Source of the DNA: Pleionea sediminis
GTDB taxonomy: Bacteria; Pseudomonadota; Gammaproteobacteria; Enterobacterales; Kangiellaceae
Assembly (NCBI RefSeq): GCF_007570825.1
Contig: NZ_SUNB01000001.1
Location: 248,001-312,000, forward strand
Length of the DNA: 64,000 nt
Direction: 5' to 3'
In this document: positions 29,925-41,079 of the stretch, in pieces
Position numbering within the stretch: position 1 is the stretch's first letter
How the letters are laid out: each line of letters starts with the position of its first letter
Program-made: the position numbers and the translations under genes
Notes under the pieces: generated by a model
Database searches by the model: none
What the model was told of the DNA's origin: nothing
Seen by the model: the letters and a program-made list of their open reading frames with translations, nothing else

Positions 29925-32900
29925 GATGCTATACCTTTTGCACTTAATAATCGCCTTTGAGATACAAAAAATTCAACACAATCATAAAAACAGAGTTCGC
30001 TTGGTTGATAAAATAATTTTAGAATCGAAAGATTTTTATCTGTTAACTCCTCGTTCCCGTCAACACTATCTGACGGTTTGTTGTCGGAGTCATCTTTAAT
30101 GCTTTCCTCCTTTTGGGATTTCTCCAAATCTTCAATGCTTTCTATATTATTTAGTTCGGGATCTACTGTTTTTGAAGGTAATTTACCCTCGTCTTCAACC
30201 TCATCAATTTCGCCGGATTGGACTTTACGAATAGCTTCGAGTTGATCATCAGTCAATTCAACTTCTCGCGTTGACTTTCCTAGCTCAATAACTTGAGGCG
30301 CATTCCATGAACCAACCATTCGATATTCAATATTGGTAACAACGTCAATAACCGGTTCAAATATTTTACTTATTAGCCAAACTAATATTCCGGTTGCCGG
30401 CTCGACCGCCCAACCGGCTAATACGGGTAAACTCGAAGTTACCTTTGGGATAATTAATGCTCTTTGATCCAATGTTTCTTTATGCAAATCAACCATACCC
30501 GATAACGAAACCTCGGCCGCTTTTCCATTAATGTAAAAGTTATCGGTAACAACTTTGCCATCTTTTACTCGAAAAGCACCACGCATCGCATCATAAAAAA
30601 AGCCTTCTTTGTAGATATCACTAAAATCTAAAGTCAATCGTCGGAGTAATGATTGCAAACTAAATAACGAAAATATTCTTGCTTTGGCATCAGAAACTTC
30701 TTCCAGATACCCTTCACTGACACGAACGGTTAAGCCTCCTGTTAAGTTTTGAAGCGCAAACTCTCCAGGTCCACCATTCCATCCCAAAGAAACTTGTCCA
30801 TTCGCCGAGCTATCTTTTAGACCTACTTTTGCCCCCCATAATCGAAGTAGACCACCAATATTGTTACTAGTGAATGACGATGTAAAAGAGGACTGACTCA
30901 AAGAATTATTCCATATAAATTGTAACTCACTACTTAATAGTGATTCTATTTCTGCCGTCCCTTTTATTATCAATTCAAAATCAGTACTTTCAATCGCTAA
31001 TGACAATTGCCCCAACTGAATACCCTTAACTTGACAATCATCACACTGAAGTTGAATATCGGGTAAATTTGAGAAATCGGCTGAATCTTCATTCTTCGTT
31101 TCTTTTTCTGCGATCCATGATTCTTCAGTTAGCACTAATTTATCCAAGTTAATCGTCAGCGTATTTTCTGCGCCAATAAGGATACTTCCAGTTCCTTCTT
31201 TTGACTCAAAGGTTATTTTATATTTGTCATCACCTACATTAACCATTCGTGCCGATATCTCACTAAGTTTAATATCAGACAGGTACAACGTTTGTATCTT
31301 AAATAAAATTTGTAAGGGTAAAGCAGATGTATTGGATCCTTGGCTTAACTGTTCAAATAATGGCTGCAATGTGTCGAGCCAATTGATTAAATTAACTTCC
31401 TGTAAGTTGACTTGCACTGCCAAATGGTCTTGAACCGACTGAACGGCAATAGGATCATCGGTGATAACAATAGTTCCTTGAACAAGTTGTTTTTCAGATT
31501 CAGTATATTGATAATGCAAATTAGAAATTAACTTAGAGTCGATATTCACATTTATCGATTGAGACTCCTGATCGCTTACTACTGATATTTCAAGTGGCAA
31601 CTCTTGATCCTTTAACTTACTAAGCGGGGAAGGCAAATTTAACTCAACATCCGACATCGCACTCGATACTTTAATTTCGCTCAAACTAGTTCGACAACCA
31701 GCAATACAAAACCATGCATCCAGGGCTAAATTTGGCCGCCCTTCCACATCATACTGATTGCCAGGCAACAACCACTGCGTCACTTGCTTTACATCAACAT
31801 CGCCCTCTGCATTTAATAAAACTCGTTTTTCACCATCATAATCTTGGGTATCAATAGTCCCGGAAACTTTGCCATCAAAAAGATCCGCTTCGACTTTTTT
31901 TGACCATATTCCGTTTTCAGTAAAATCAATTCGTGTTGTTACATTGTCAGACGCCAAGTCGATATTGGGTATTCTGAGAGGATTGTTCTTGAGAAAGACA
32001 GCCCCTCTAACACGTACATCATCATCACCCTCTAAAGGAACGGATAGTCGAGCATTAACAGAAAAGCGCCCCTCGGGTTGAATATCATCCAAAATTGAAC
32101 CCAAGAAGTTTTTTAATTCTGAATTACGAACAAATTCTTGCGCGCTGTTTAAATCGGTCGTAGCTCGTAAGTCTAAATCCAAAACCGGAACTTGCACTGA
32201 AAAATCAGAAATAGTCGCGTTTGCTCGGTTGACCAATAGATCGTAAATCTTTGCATTAGAGGCTGATATTGCCATACTGTTTTGATCAAAAAAGGCAAGC
32301 ACATCGAGAGAATCAAGTTTTGGATATCCCGGTTGATAGAGGTAATCAAGTTGACGAATAGAGCCTAATATATCAAAGGTTGCATCGGGTTGCTCTAACA
32401 TATTATCAACGAGTTTAACTTGCATATTTAGACGAGCCCAATCTAACTTTCCGCCTAAAATGGACTCATCAAGATAAGTGACTAATTCATCGCCCATAAC
32501 AGCGACCGGAAGATACGTTGATTTTTTTGCAATGTTGGTATTCGAAACCTCAGCCTGCAAACTTAACTCCGTGTCAGAAAAGTCGCTAAAATGTAAGTTA
32601 CCCGCAAATATCAGGTTAAAGTCGGGGTTACTGACTTTAACCTGACTGAAAGTTAAATAACTTCCGGTAGAATAAGTTAAAAATTCACCCGCCAACTCTA
32701 GTTGATTAATGGGGATCGGCCAGCGAAACAGTGGCCGATAATCTAATTCACCAACTTCAGATTTAAAATTAAAAGTTACCTTGTTACTAAGAATATTGAC
32801 GACACCCGATAAAACTGGCAATTCAGGTGTTGACTCTGTTCGATTAACTTTTATTTCCGACAACACAACTTTTCCTTCAGAAAATTCCCAGTGACTATCA

Positions 32901-34066
32901 ACTTCTTCAACTGATAAATTCAAACTATCAATCGTTAATTGCGGATCTGCTGTTAAAAACCAGTTTTGAAGCTCAGGTTCCTCCATCGCCAAAGCCCAGA
33001 CATTATTGAGTTTCCCGGGCTGAATATTTTCATAGAGTAGGTTAATACGAGTTTCTGGTTGACTCATTATCTCGACATCAAGGCCCGATAAGTCAATTAA
33101 GGAATTATTATCCGATGTTGCTTTGAATCGATTAAGATGCATTCTGCTTTCAGACTCACTCGATTTACTCCAAATAAGTTCCGACTCAATTTTTTTATAG
33201 GAAAAGCGTCGCTGAGCAATATCAAACTTCATAGGCTCAAGGGTTATATCCATAAACGCTTGGTGCCAACCACTGTATGACCAATCAACCCAAATCTCAC
33301 CGCTTAACGCAGCTTCTTTAATTCGCCCAGCAACTATCGATTCGAAAAGAGGTAAGTCAGCAAGATGAACAGAGTCACTTTTAAAATACATATCAACTCG
33401 AGACTCTGGGAGTCGAGGGTCACCATACAATTCAGCTATAATTTTTAAATTTCCACCGGATGCCTGGTCCATTTTCGCAACAAGCTGATGCGTGGTATCA
33501 AAATTGTTAATTAACAATTCATTAATTTGAAGCTCAGGGTATATTCGCTCAGAATTGTAAAACTTAAAAACGATGTCCGTTAATGCGAGATCATTCTGCC
33601 CTAATAAGGTATCAATAAAAATATCAATACCAGAATACGTGGATTCTGATTCTTCCTCTTCCCCCGATTGAAATAATTTAGATTCTAAATCAACTTCGAT
33701 GCGACTATTACTTAACTTAATTTCATCCGTAACTAATGCAAGATCAAAAATTGATTGCCAAAGATTGATGGCAACAATCAGCTCTTCGACAACAACAGGA
33801 TGTGACGAGCCATCTTTCTCGGCAACATCAATTTGTTTTACCACTAAATGAGGCCCCTGATTTTTCCAGCCTCCTGAAATGGACTCAAAAGATACATTTG
33901 CATCGAGTTTTTCGGAGAGAAAACTCTCCAAATCATCGTGCAAAACGTGAATAAAAGGTAGGAATGCTCGAGCTAAACTGACCAGAACAGCAATAGTGAT
34001 AATCGTCGTTGCTAAAAATAACCACAACCAATTGATCAATTTGCCAAACAGTTTAGGTATTGACAT
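29921..34066 (-). CDS. yhdP: YhdP-family AsmA-like envelope lipid transport protein
   Basis: A 1381-residue inner-membrane-anchored periplasmic protein. YhdP, TamB and YdbH are the large AsmA-like proteins that together move phospholipids to the outer membrane in E. coli. One N-terminal membrane segment (about 10-35, LINWLWLFLATTIITIAVLV) precedes a very long beta-rich region with the repeated DxxFxGxSGTxD-like strands (for example LFDGKVSGTIDTQDYDG) and a conserved DUF3971/AsmA C-terminal part with GMVDLHKETLDQRALIIP. The last 70 residues are an acidic, Glu/Ser-rich linker and an odd hydrophobic tail (ILKLFYQPSELCFYD). The end overlaps the nitrilase start by four bases. Confidence 0.92.
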   Translation of the reverse strand: MSIPKLFGKLINWLWLFLATTIITIAVLVSLARAFLPFIHVLHDDLESFLSEKLDANVSFESISGGWKNQGPHLVVKQIDVAEKDGSSHPVVVEELIVAINLWQSIFDLALVTDEIKLSNSRIEVDLESKLFQSGEEEESESTYSGIDIFIDTLLGQNDLALTDIVFKFYNSERIYPELQINELLINNFDTTHQLVAKMDQASGGNLKIIAELYGDPRLPESRVDMYFKSDSVHLADLPLFESIVAGRIKEAALSGEIWVDWSYSGWHQAFMDITLEPMKFDIAQRRFSYKKIESELIWSKSSESESRMHLNRFKATSDNNSLIDLSGLDVEIMSQPETRINLLYENIQPGKLNNVWALAMEEPELQNWFLTADPQLTIDSLNLSVEEVDSHWEFSEGKVVLSEIKVNRTESTPELPVLSGVVNILSNKVTFNFKSEVGELDYRPLFRWPIPINQLELAGEFLTYSTGSYLTFSQVKVSNPDFNLIFAGNLHFSDFSDTELSLQAEVSNTNIAKKSTYLPVAVMGDELVTYLDESILGGKLDWARLNMQVKLVDNMLEQPDATFDILGSIRQLDYLYQPGYPKLDSLDVLAFFDQNSMAISASNAKIYDLLVNRANATISDFSVQVPVLDLDLRATTDLNSAQEFVRNSELKNFLGSILDDIQPEGRFSVNARLSVPLEGDDDVRVRGAVFLKNNPLRIPNIDLASDNVTTRIDFTENGIWSKKVEADLFDGKVSGTIDTQDYDGEKRVLLNAEGDVDVKQVTQWLLPGNQYDVEGRPNLALDAWFCIAGCRTSLSEIKVSSAMSDVELNLPSPLSKLKDQELPLEISVVSDQESQSINVNIDSKLISNLHYQYTESEKQLVQGTIVITDDPIAVQSVQDHLAVQVNLQEVNLINWLDTLQPLFEQLSQGSNTSALPLQILFKIQTLYLSDIKLSEISARMVNVGDDKYKITFESKEGTGSILIGAENTLTINLDKLVLTEESWIAEKETKNEDSADFSNLPDIQLQCDDCQVKGIQLGQLSLAIESTDFELIIKGTAEIESLLSSELQFIWNNSLSQSSFTSSFTSNNIGGLLRLWGAKVGLKDSSANGQVSLGWNGGPGEFALQNLTGGLTVRVSEGYLEEVSDAKARIFSLFSLQSLLRRLTLDFSDIYKEGFFYDAMRGAFRVKDGKVVTDNFYINGKAAEVSLSGMVDLHKETLDQRALIIPKVTSSLPVLAGWAVEPATGILVWLISKIFEPVIDVVTNIEYRMVGSWNAPQVIELGKSTREVELTDDQLEAIRKVQSGEIDEVEDEGKLPSKTVDPELNNIESIEDLEKSQKEESIKDDSDNKPSDSVDGNEELTDKNLSILKLFYQPSELCFYDCVEFFVSQRRLLSAKGIAS

Positions 34067-34081
34067 AAAGACTAACCATCA

Positions 34082-35533
34082 TTACATCAGCACAACATCA
34101 AATTGTTCTTGGCTATACAAAGATTCAACTTGAAAACGGATAGGAATGCTTATAAATGATTCCAATTCAGCCACACTACTGGCTTCTTCATCCAATAAAC
34201 AATCAACAACCTCTTGAGAAGCCAGCACTAATAGTTTTTGTGCTTCATAAGCTCTGGCTGCTCGAGTAATTTCTCTGAATATTTCATAGCAGACAGTTTG
34301 TGCTGTTTTAATCGAGCCACGTCCTCTACAAGTTGGACAGGTTTCGCATAATGTTCGCTCTAAGCTTTCACGAGTTCGTTTTCTAGTCATTTCAACCAGA
34401 CCCAAACTTGAGACTTCCGTAATTTGAGTTTTGGCGTGATCATGCTCAAGCGCCTTCTCAAGTGTTCGTAAAACTTGACGCTTGTGCTCCTCTTCTTTCA
34501 TATCGATAAAATCAATAATGATGATACCGCCCAAGTTTCGTAATCTTAACTGTCGAGCTAATGCGGATGCTGCTTCCAAGTTCGTTCTAAAAATAGTTTC
34601 TTCTAAATTTCGATGTCCAACAAAAGCACCTGTATTCACATCAATAGTCGTCATAGCTTCAGTTTGATCAATAATTAAATATCCTCCAGACTTCAAAGGA
34701 ACCTGACGATGAAGGGCTTTTTGAATTTCATCTTCAACATTAAACACGTCGAATAACGGTCGTCCACCGTGATACACTTCTAATCGTTCTTCTAATTCAG
34801 GCACAAACTCTTTAACAAATTGTTTGGTTTTTTGATAAACCTCTTCACTATCGATACGAATTTTTTCTACTTTGCTCGCCACCATATCACGTACAATGCG
34901 TAACTCGATGCTTAAATCTTCGTATATTAACGCAGGACAACGAGCGGTCTGAATACGCCCTTGAATTCGATTCCAGAGCTTCTGTAAAAATGAAACATCT
35001 CGACGCAACTCTTGTTCCCGTGCTCCTTCAGCCGCGGTGCGAATAATATAACCTTGCTCATCGTCTTCATTTTCATTGAGAATATCTTTTAGTCGATTAC
35101 GCTCATTTTCATCTTCAATTCGCTGCGAGACCCCGACATGAGAATTTTTTGGCATTAAAACTAGGTAACGACTCGGAACAGTAGTGTGGGTGGTGAGTCG
35201 AGCTCCTTTACTACCGAGTTCATCTTTAATAACCTGAACGATAATCTCTTGCCCCTCACGTAACAGTTGAGTAATGTCATCCGTCAACTCTTCGTCAGGT
35301 TCATGCTGAGGTAATATTTCAGATACGTGTAAAAATGCACTCCGCTCCAAACCGATATCAACAAAAGCAGCCTGCATTCCAGGAAGAACTCTTTTAACTT
35401 TACCCTTATAAATATTACCAACCAAGCCTTTGCTATGACTCCGCTCAATCAACAACTCTTGCAACATGCCATTTTCTATAACAGCAACACGAGTTTCTTG
35501 CGGCGTAACATTAATTAATATTTCTTCGCTCAT
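34082..35533 (-). CDS. rng: ribonuclease G
   Basis: An endoribonuclease of the RNase E/G family that matures the 5' end of 16S rRNA and turns over some mRNAs. An S1 RNA-binding domain lies near the N-terminus (GNIYKGKVKRVLPGMQAAFV), followed by the catalytic region with GGIIIIDFIDMKEEEHKRQV. The zinc-link cysteines are in CETCPTCRGRG. It lacks the long C-terminal scaffold of RNase E; 483 residues match RNase G. It stands between maf and yhdP, 15 bases before yhdP, in the conserved order. Confidence 0.96.
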   Translation of the reverse strand: MSEEILINVTPQETRVAVIENGMLQELLIERSHSKGLVGNIYKGKVKRVLPGMQAAFVDIGLERSAFLHVSEILPQHEPDEELTDDITQLLREGQEIIVQVIKDELGSKGARLTTHTTVPSRYLVLMPKNSHVGVSQRIEDENERNRLKDILNENEDDEQGYIIRTAAEGAREQELRRDVSFLQKLWNRIQGRIQTARCPALIYEDLSIELRIVRDMVASKVEKIRIDSEEVYQKTKQFVKEFVPELEERLEVYHGGRPLFDVFNVEDEIQKALHRQVPLKSGGYLIIDQTEAMTTIDVNTGAFVGHRNLEETIFRTNLEAASALARQLRLRNLGGIIIIDFIDMKEEEHKRQVLRTLEKALEHDHAKTQITEVSSLGLVEMTRKRTRESLERTLCETCPTCRGRGSIKTAQTVCYEIFREITRAARAYEAQKLLVLASQEVVDCLLDEEASSVAELESFISIPIRFQVESLYSQEQFDVVLM

Positions 35534-35578
35534 TGTCTCAATAAGACCTGTATTGTCGATATCACCAAACCGGTGATT

Positions 35579-36190
35579 TTAATTTGTCTGTGTCGTTGGC
35601 CAGTAAGCGACATTAAACTGTTCGAGAAGTTGCGCCGTCTCAAACAGAGGCAATCCCATGACTCCTGAAAAACTACCATTCATCGATTCGATAAAGGTTG
35701 CCGCCAATCCTTGTATCGCATAGCAACCGGCTTTATCAGTCCCCTCGCCGGTAGACCAATACTCTTCCATTTCACACAAAGATAAAGGACGAAATTGAAC
35801 ATCTGAGATACTAACAACATAGGACTGTTCGTCGTCATAAACAACACCAACGCCAGTAATAACCTGATGTTTTCGACCCGACAGTTCCGCCAACATGGCA
35901 AGCCCACTTTCCTTTGATTCAGGCTTACCTAAAATACTACCGTCAACCACCACTGCAGTATCAGATGCCAAAACAGGATATTCGCGCGAGTAATCTTTCG
36001 ATTCCCAAATCGCTTTAGCTTTCATAAGGGTTATTCGCTCAACATACTCCAATGCCATTTCTCCACCGACCACAGATTCATCGATGTGAGCAGGTTGAAT
36101 GTCGTAATCTACCCCTATTTGTTGCAGCAACTGGGCCCGTCGAGGTGATTGCGATGCTAAACAGATTTTATTAAATCTTACTCCATTCAT
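35579..36190 (-). CDS. maf: Maf-family nucleotide pyrophosphatase (YhdE)
   Basis: Hydrolyses non-canonical or unwanted nucleoside triphosphates (dTTP, UTP and modified forms in the YhdE branch) and is linked to septum formation. Family motifs seen: ASQSPRRAQLLQQIG near the N-terminus, VLASDTAVVVDGSILGKP and the GCYAIQGLA motif. Length 203 is normal. Two bases separate it from mreD. Confidence 0.94.
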   Translation of the reverse strand: MNGVRFNKICLASQSPRRAQLLQQIGVDYDIQPAHIDESVVGGEMALEYVERITLMKAKAIWESKDYSREYPVLASDTAVVVDGSILGKPESKESGLAMLAELSGRKHQVITGVGVVYDDEQSYVVSISDVQFRPLSLCEMEEYWSTGEGTDKAGCYAIQGLAATFIESMNGSFSGVMGLPLFETAQLLEQFNVAYWPTTQTN

Positions 36191-36192
36191 GC

Positions 36193-36681
36193 TTAATTCA
36201 CCCTGAACTGTCGTCGCACATCACGTAAAAGAATAAATACCCAACTCCACACGATGCCGCTAATCAACATAGGGAGCCAATACACTAATGACTTCTCGAT
36301 TGGAGCCACGAGACTTTTCAAGCCCAGTGTCAGCAACATATGTATTCCAATTAAGACAGTAACGACCAGAGATTGTTTCCATCGGGGAAAGAGCCGAATT
36401 CGCTGGTAAAGCACCAATGCAAAATAACTCATCACTGATAAACTCAAAGCGTTCAATCCTAGAACAGCCCCTTGAAGTGCATCAACAAACAATCCAACAA
36501 CCCAAGCCGTCATAATGCCTACACGTTGAGGTAAAGCAACAACCCAGTACAATAGAACCATCGCAAGCCACTCTGGCCAGTAAGGACTAATAAACTTTGG
36601 TAATGGCAATGTATCGAGCAGCATCGCTGTCGCAAAAGAAGCAATAATGACCCAATAGTTATTGCGCGCAACGGGATTCAT
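36193..36681 (-). CDS. mreD: rod shape-determining protein MreD
   Basis: An integral membrane partner of MreC in the elongasome. At 162 residues, with five or so hydrophobic segments and the conserved GLFVDALQGAVLGLNALSLS stretch, it fits MreD. The ATG overlaps the mreC stop in ATGA, so translation is coupled. Confidence 0.95.
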   Translation of the reverse strand: MNPVARNNYWVIIASFATAMLLDTLPLPKFISPYWPEWLAMVLLYWVVALPQRVGIMTAWVVGLFVDALQGAVLGLNALSLSVMSYFALVLYQRIRLFPRWKQSLVVTVLIGIHMLLTLGLKSLVAPIEKSLVYWLPMLISGIVWSWVFILLRDVRRQFRVN

Positions 36682-37553
36682 CGCAAGGTTTCCTTGTCAT
36701 TGTCACTCTCAGGTTGACGGCTCTGCTCTTGCCGCAACTCCACATTTTCGCGCTCAGTTTGAAATTCCTTATCTGGCCAGATTAGTAGCACCTGACCAGT
36801 ACGGGCAAGATGCGCCTCGGTCGAAGCTTCAACTCGAGCATAAGGCTCACCTGGATTTTGAGTCACTTTGATAACTGTCGCCACAGGGTATCCATCAGGA
36901 AAACGCTCTCCGATACCTGAGCTTAACAGTAGATCCCCGACCTGAATATCAGCCGTATTGCGCACATATTGCAAACTAATGAAATCGAATCGCCCTTCTC
37001 CCAGGGCAACACTTCTTTCGCCACTGCGTTCAACTCGAACAGGAATAGCGTGTCGTGGATCGGTAATTAATAACACTCGACTGGTCAGTGCGGACGCTTC
37101 CGTAACCTGCCCCATCACCCCATAAGCGTCGAGCACCGCCTGCCCAACGAAAACATCATGAGCGGTTCCTTTATTAATTAAGAGCTCGTGAGCAGAGGGA
37201 TCGCCAGCAACATTGACGATTTCAGCAACCAACCGCCGCCCCTCAACTTTTTGCTCCGTACCGAGAAGATTTCTTAATTGCGCGTTTTCTGCTTTGAGCG
37301 AGACAAGCTTTTGCAATTGCGTTCGAAGAATAAAAACTTCGTCTTTAAGTGCTTGATTTTCAGAAAATAATTCATCACGGCTGCGAATCCGCTCACCACT
37401 CCAGAAGGCCAACTCACTGGGCAGATCGGCTATGTAAACAAGCGGAGTCAAAAAAGTGGAGAGTAGATTTCTGACAGAATCAAGGTGCTGCCCGCGGTGA
37501 TCCGCAAACATAAAAATAGCCGACAGCACGATGGCAAACAGCAATCGCGACAA
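36678..37553 (-). CDS. mreC: rod shape-determining protein MreC
   Basis: A periplasmic scaffold anchored in the inner membrane that links MreB to PBP2 and RodA. A single N-terminal membrane segment (about 1-18) is followed by a coiled coil (about 60-100, LKDEVFILRTQLQKLVSLKA) and the beta-rich core with the MreC motif GVMGQVTEASALTSRVLLIT and LLLSSGIGERFPDGYPV. The C-terminal tail is charged and probably flexible. Length 291 is normal. Confidence 0.96.
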   Translation of the reverse strand: MSRLLFAIVLSAIFMFADHRGQHLDSVRNLLSTFLTPLVYIADLPSELAFWSGERIRSRDELFSENQALKDEVFILRTQLQKLVSLKAENAQLRNLLGTEQKVEGRRLVAEIVNVAGDPSAHELLINKGTAHDVFVGQAVLDAYGVMGQVTEASALTSRVLLITDPRHAIPVRVERSGERSVALGEGRFDFISLQYVRNTADIQVGDLLLSSGIGERFPDGYPVATVIKVTQNPGEPYARVEASTEAHLARTGQVLLIWPDKEFQTERENVELRQEQSRQPESDNDKETLR

Positions 37554-37669
37554 ATTAGACGTTTGATCAACAAAAATCGGCTTGATAACGGCTCCCCACC
37601 CATAAGTTAAGACTTAGCCTACAAACATTAAGCTAAGTCTTTGATTATAGATAGAAATTATAACTTTGA

Positions 37670-39159
<1,490 letters not shown>

Positions 39160-41025
39160 ATGAACAAAACTATCTTTCAACTGACCGAAAAAAATCGCGA
39201 GCTGGAAACGCGTTTATTTCGTGAAAAAGATAAACAGCGCAGTAAAGACTTCAAAGAGTTGTCCCAAAAGGAACTCCTGACGATATTACAGCAATTATTT
39301 CGTGAGACTCTCAAAAATGAAGTGCCTGAAGATTCTCCAGTGTCACATTATGAGATAGTTGCAGCAATCTATCAGCGTTTATCCAATGATAAGAACTTCC
39401 ATATTCCAGGTACTATCAAAAATAGCCTGCATTTAACCGAGCTCACTTTTCAATATCTCAGCGGTATTACGGAAGAACACGAAGAGATAAAACGTTTACT
39501 TCAGCTGTTAGCTCTAAGCTGGGCACAGTTGTCAGTTCACTCACCCGACTTCTTACAAATTAAACAACATCCTGCAAAACTTATTTTGTCGAAGCTTTTG
39601 ATGCTAGGAGAATGTTGGGATCAAAGAAGTGGGACGCTGGCTAAAAAGTTACTCGATGGTGTCAAGCTTGTACTGACTCAGCTCAATCAAAAAGGTGCTA
39701 ACCCCAAGTTGTACGAGCAAGCTTCCAATCGAGTCATGTCGTTGGAAAGCGCATTTAACAAATACCGAACGGATAGACTAAAACAAATTGTTGAGCAAAA
39801 GCAAAAAGAAGAACGAGAAATCAAAGCCGATGCCTTTGTTACCAAGTTTATTCAAGATAAAACGACCGGCGAAGAGTTTCCAATCTTTCTTCTCGAATTT
39901 CTAGAAAATTATTTGGCACCCTACTTAAAAACGATTTTTATGGAAACCGGACCGGTTGGTCAAAAATGGCACACCGCTATCGAAGATACAGAAAATTTGA
40001 TTTGGAGTATTTTTGCTCCCTTCAATGCTGACTTTTCCGACCAGTATCAAGAGAAAGTTCCCGAATCTCTTAAAAGACTTTTCGAAGGTATTGATAAATT
40101 GTTTCATGGCTCAGAGGGCTTACAGGATTTCTTCTACGAGCTAGAAGGCATTCATATTAAAAAGCTCAATGGAGAAAGAACCGATTATCACACCTTAATT
40201 CACAGTCCGACGGTCGAAGGTTTCGATGAAAGCGAACCAGAACAGGCAGCTCCAGACTACTCAAAAGAGCTCGACGAAAAACTTCATGATGATGACTGGT
40301 ATTATATTATTCAAAAAGGTAAACGATTTCGTTGTCAGTTAGTACCACGCGATTACACTGGAAAATGGTTAGTGTTTGTCAATTTATCTGGCGCTGTCAT
40401 TGCGACATTCGATATTACGTCAGCGAGCTTTAAACCCAGTCAACTGCCCATCGTAACAATTGAAACACATAACTATTGGGAAGAACTTCAAGATTACCTC
40501 GAAAATGTTATGACTCGTCGAGTTGCAATTCTTGAAGAGCAAGTAAAACGTGTTGAGCAAGAAATCGCAGCAGACAATGCACGAAAACAAGCAGCTGAAG
40601 AACATGCAAGACAAGTTATTCGAGAGAAGATAGAAGAAGAGCTCAAAAAACAACAAGAGAAAAAGCAAAAGTTGGAAGAAGAACGGGCGAGAGCTTTGGC
40701 GAAAGCAAAAGAAGAAGAAGCTTCACTCGAACGTCAACGACAAGATGCTCAAAAACAGGTTAATGAATTAATGCCTGGTGCAATTTTGCGTTATAAATCT
40801 TCGGAAGGAAAAGCTCAGCAGTTAACTCTGAGTATCATTTCGACAACAACCAATAAATACATTTTTACTGATGCCCGTGGACAACGTGTATTAGACCCGA
40901 AAGAAGATCAACTCATCGACTTGTTTGCAGCAGAAAGAATTGTCCTTCTTGAACAAGGAAAAGAATTCGAAGATACTTTACAAACTCTCGTCGCCGATCA
41001 ACGAAAAGCTTTTAAAGATTTGTAA
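39160..41025 (+). CDS. uncharacterised coiled-coil protein, DUF1631-like
   Basis: A 621-residue cytoplasmic protein without signal or membrane segment. The N-terminal two-thirds is helical and contains KQHPAKLILSKLLMLGECW, which recalls the HPAR-LLN segment of DUF1631 proteins. Two similar beta-rich modules follow: one at about 385-455 (YIIQKGKRFRCQLVP, WLVFVNLSGAVIATF) and one at about 535-605 (PGAILRYKSSEGKAQQLTLS, YIFTDARGQRVLD), joined by a charged coiled coil (about 455-530). These modules resemble the PilZ-like C-termini of DUF1631, but the c-di-GMP motif is not intact. Function is unknown. It stands alone and diverges from mreB. Confidence 0.7.
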   Translation: MNKTIFQLTEKNRELETRLFREKDKQRSKDFKELSQKELLTILQQLFRETLKNEVPEDSPVSHYEIVAAIYQRLSNDKNFHIPGTIKNSLHLTELTFQYLSGITEEHEEIKRLLQLLALSWAQLSVHSPDFLQIKQHPAKLILSKLLMLGECWDQRSGTLAKKLLDGVKLVLTQLNQKGANPKLYEQASNRVMSLESAFNKYRTDRLKQIVEQKQKEEREIKADAFVTKFIQDKTTGEEFPIFLLEFLENYLAPYLKTIFMETGPVGQKWHTAIEDTENLIWSIFAPFNADFSDQYQEKVPESLKRLFEGIDKLFHGSEGLQDFFYELEGIHIKKLNGERTDYHTLIHSPTVEGFDESEPEQAAPDYSKELDEKLHDDDWYYIIQKGKRFRCQLVPRDYTGKWLVFVNLSGAVIATFDITSASFKPSQLPIVTIETHNYWEELQDYLENVMTRRVAILEEQVKRVEQEIAADNARKQAAEEHARQVIREKIEEELKKQQEKKQKLEEERARALAKAKEEEASLERQRQDAQKQVNELMPGAILRYKSSEGKAQQLTLSIISTTTNKYIFTDARGQRVLDPKEDQLIDLFAAERIVLLEQGKEFEDTLQTLVADQRKAFKDL

Positions 41026-41030
41026 ATGAC

Positions 41031-41058
41031 AACTCACTAACACCCTTGTTAGTGAGTT
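41031..41058. terminator. bidirectional terminator between the coiled-coil gene and gltD
   Basis: A perfect 11-bp stem AACTCACTAAC (41031-41041) and GTTAGTGAGTT (41048-41058) with an ACCCTT loop lies between two convergent genes. TTTTC follows on the plus strand; the minus strand has only a weak U-tract. Confidence 0.85.
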
Positions 41059-41079
41059 TTCTTAGCGGTTAATTTCTAT

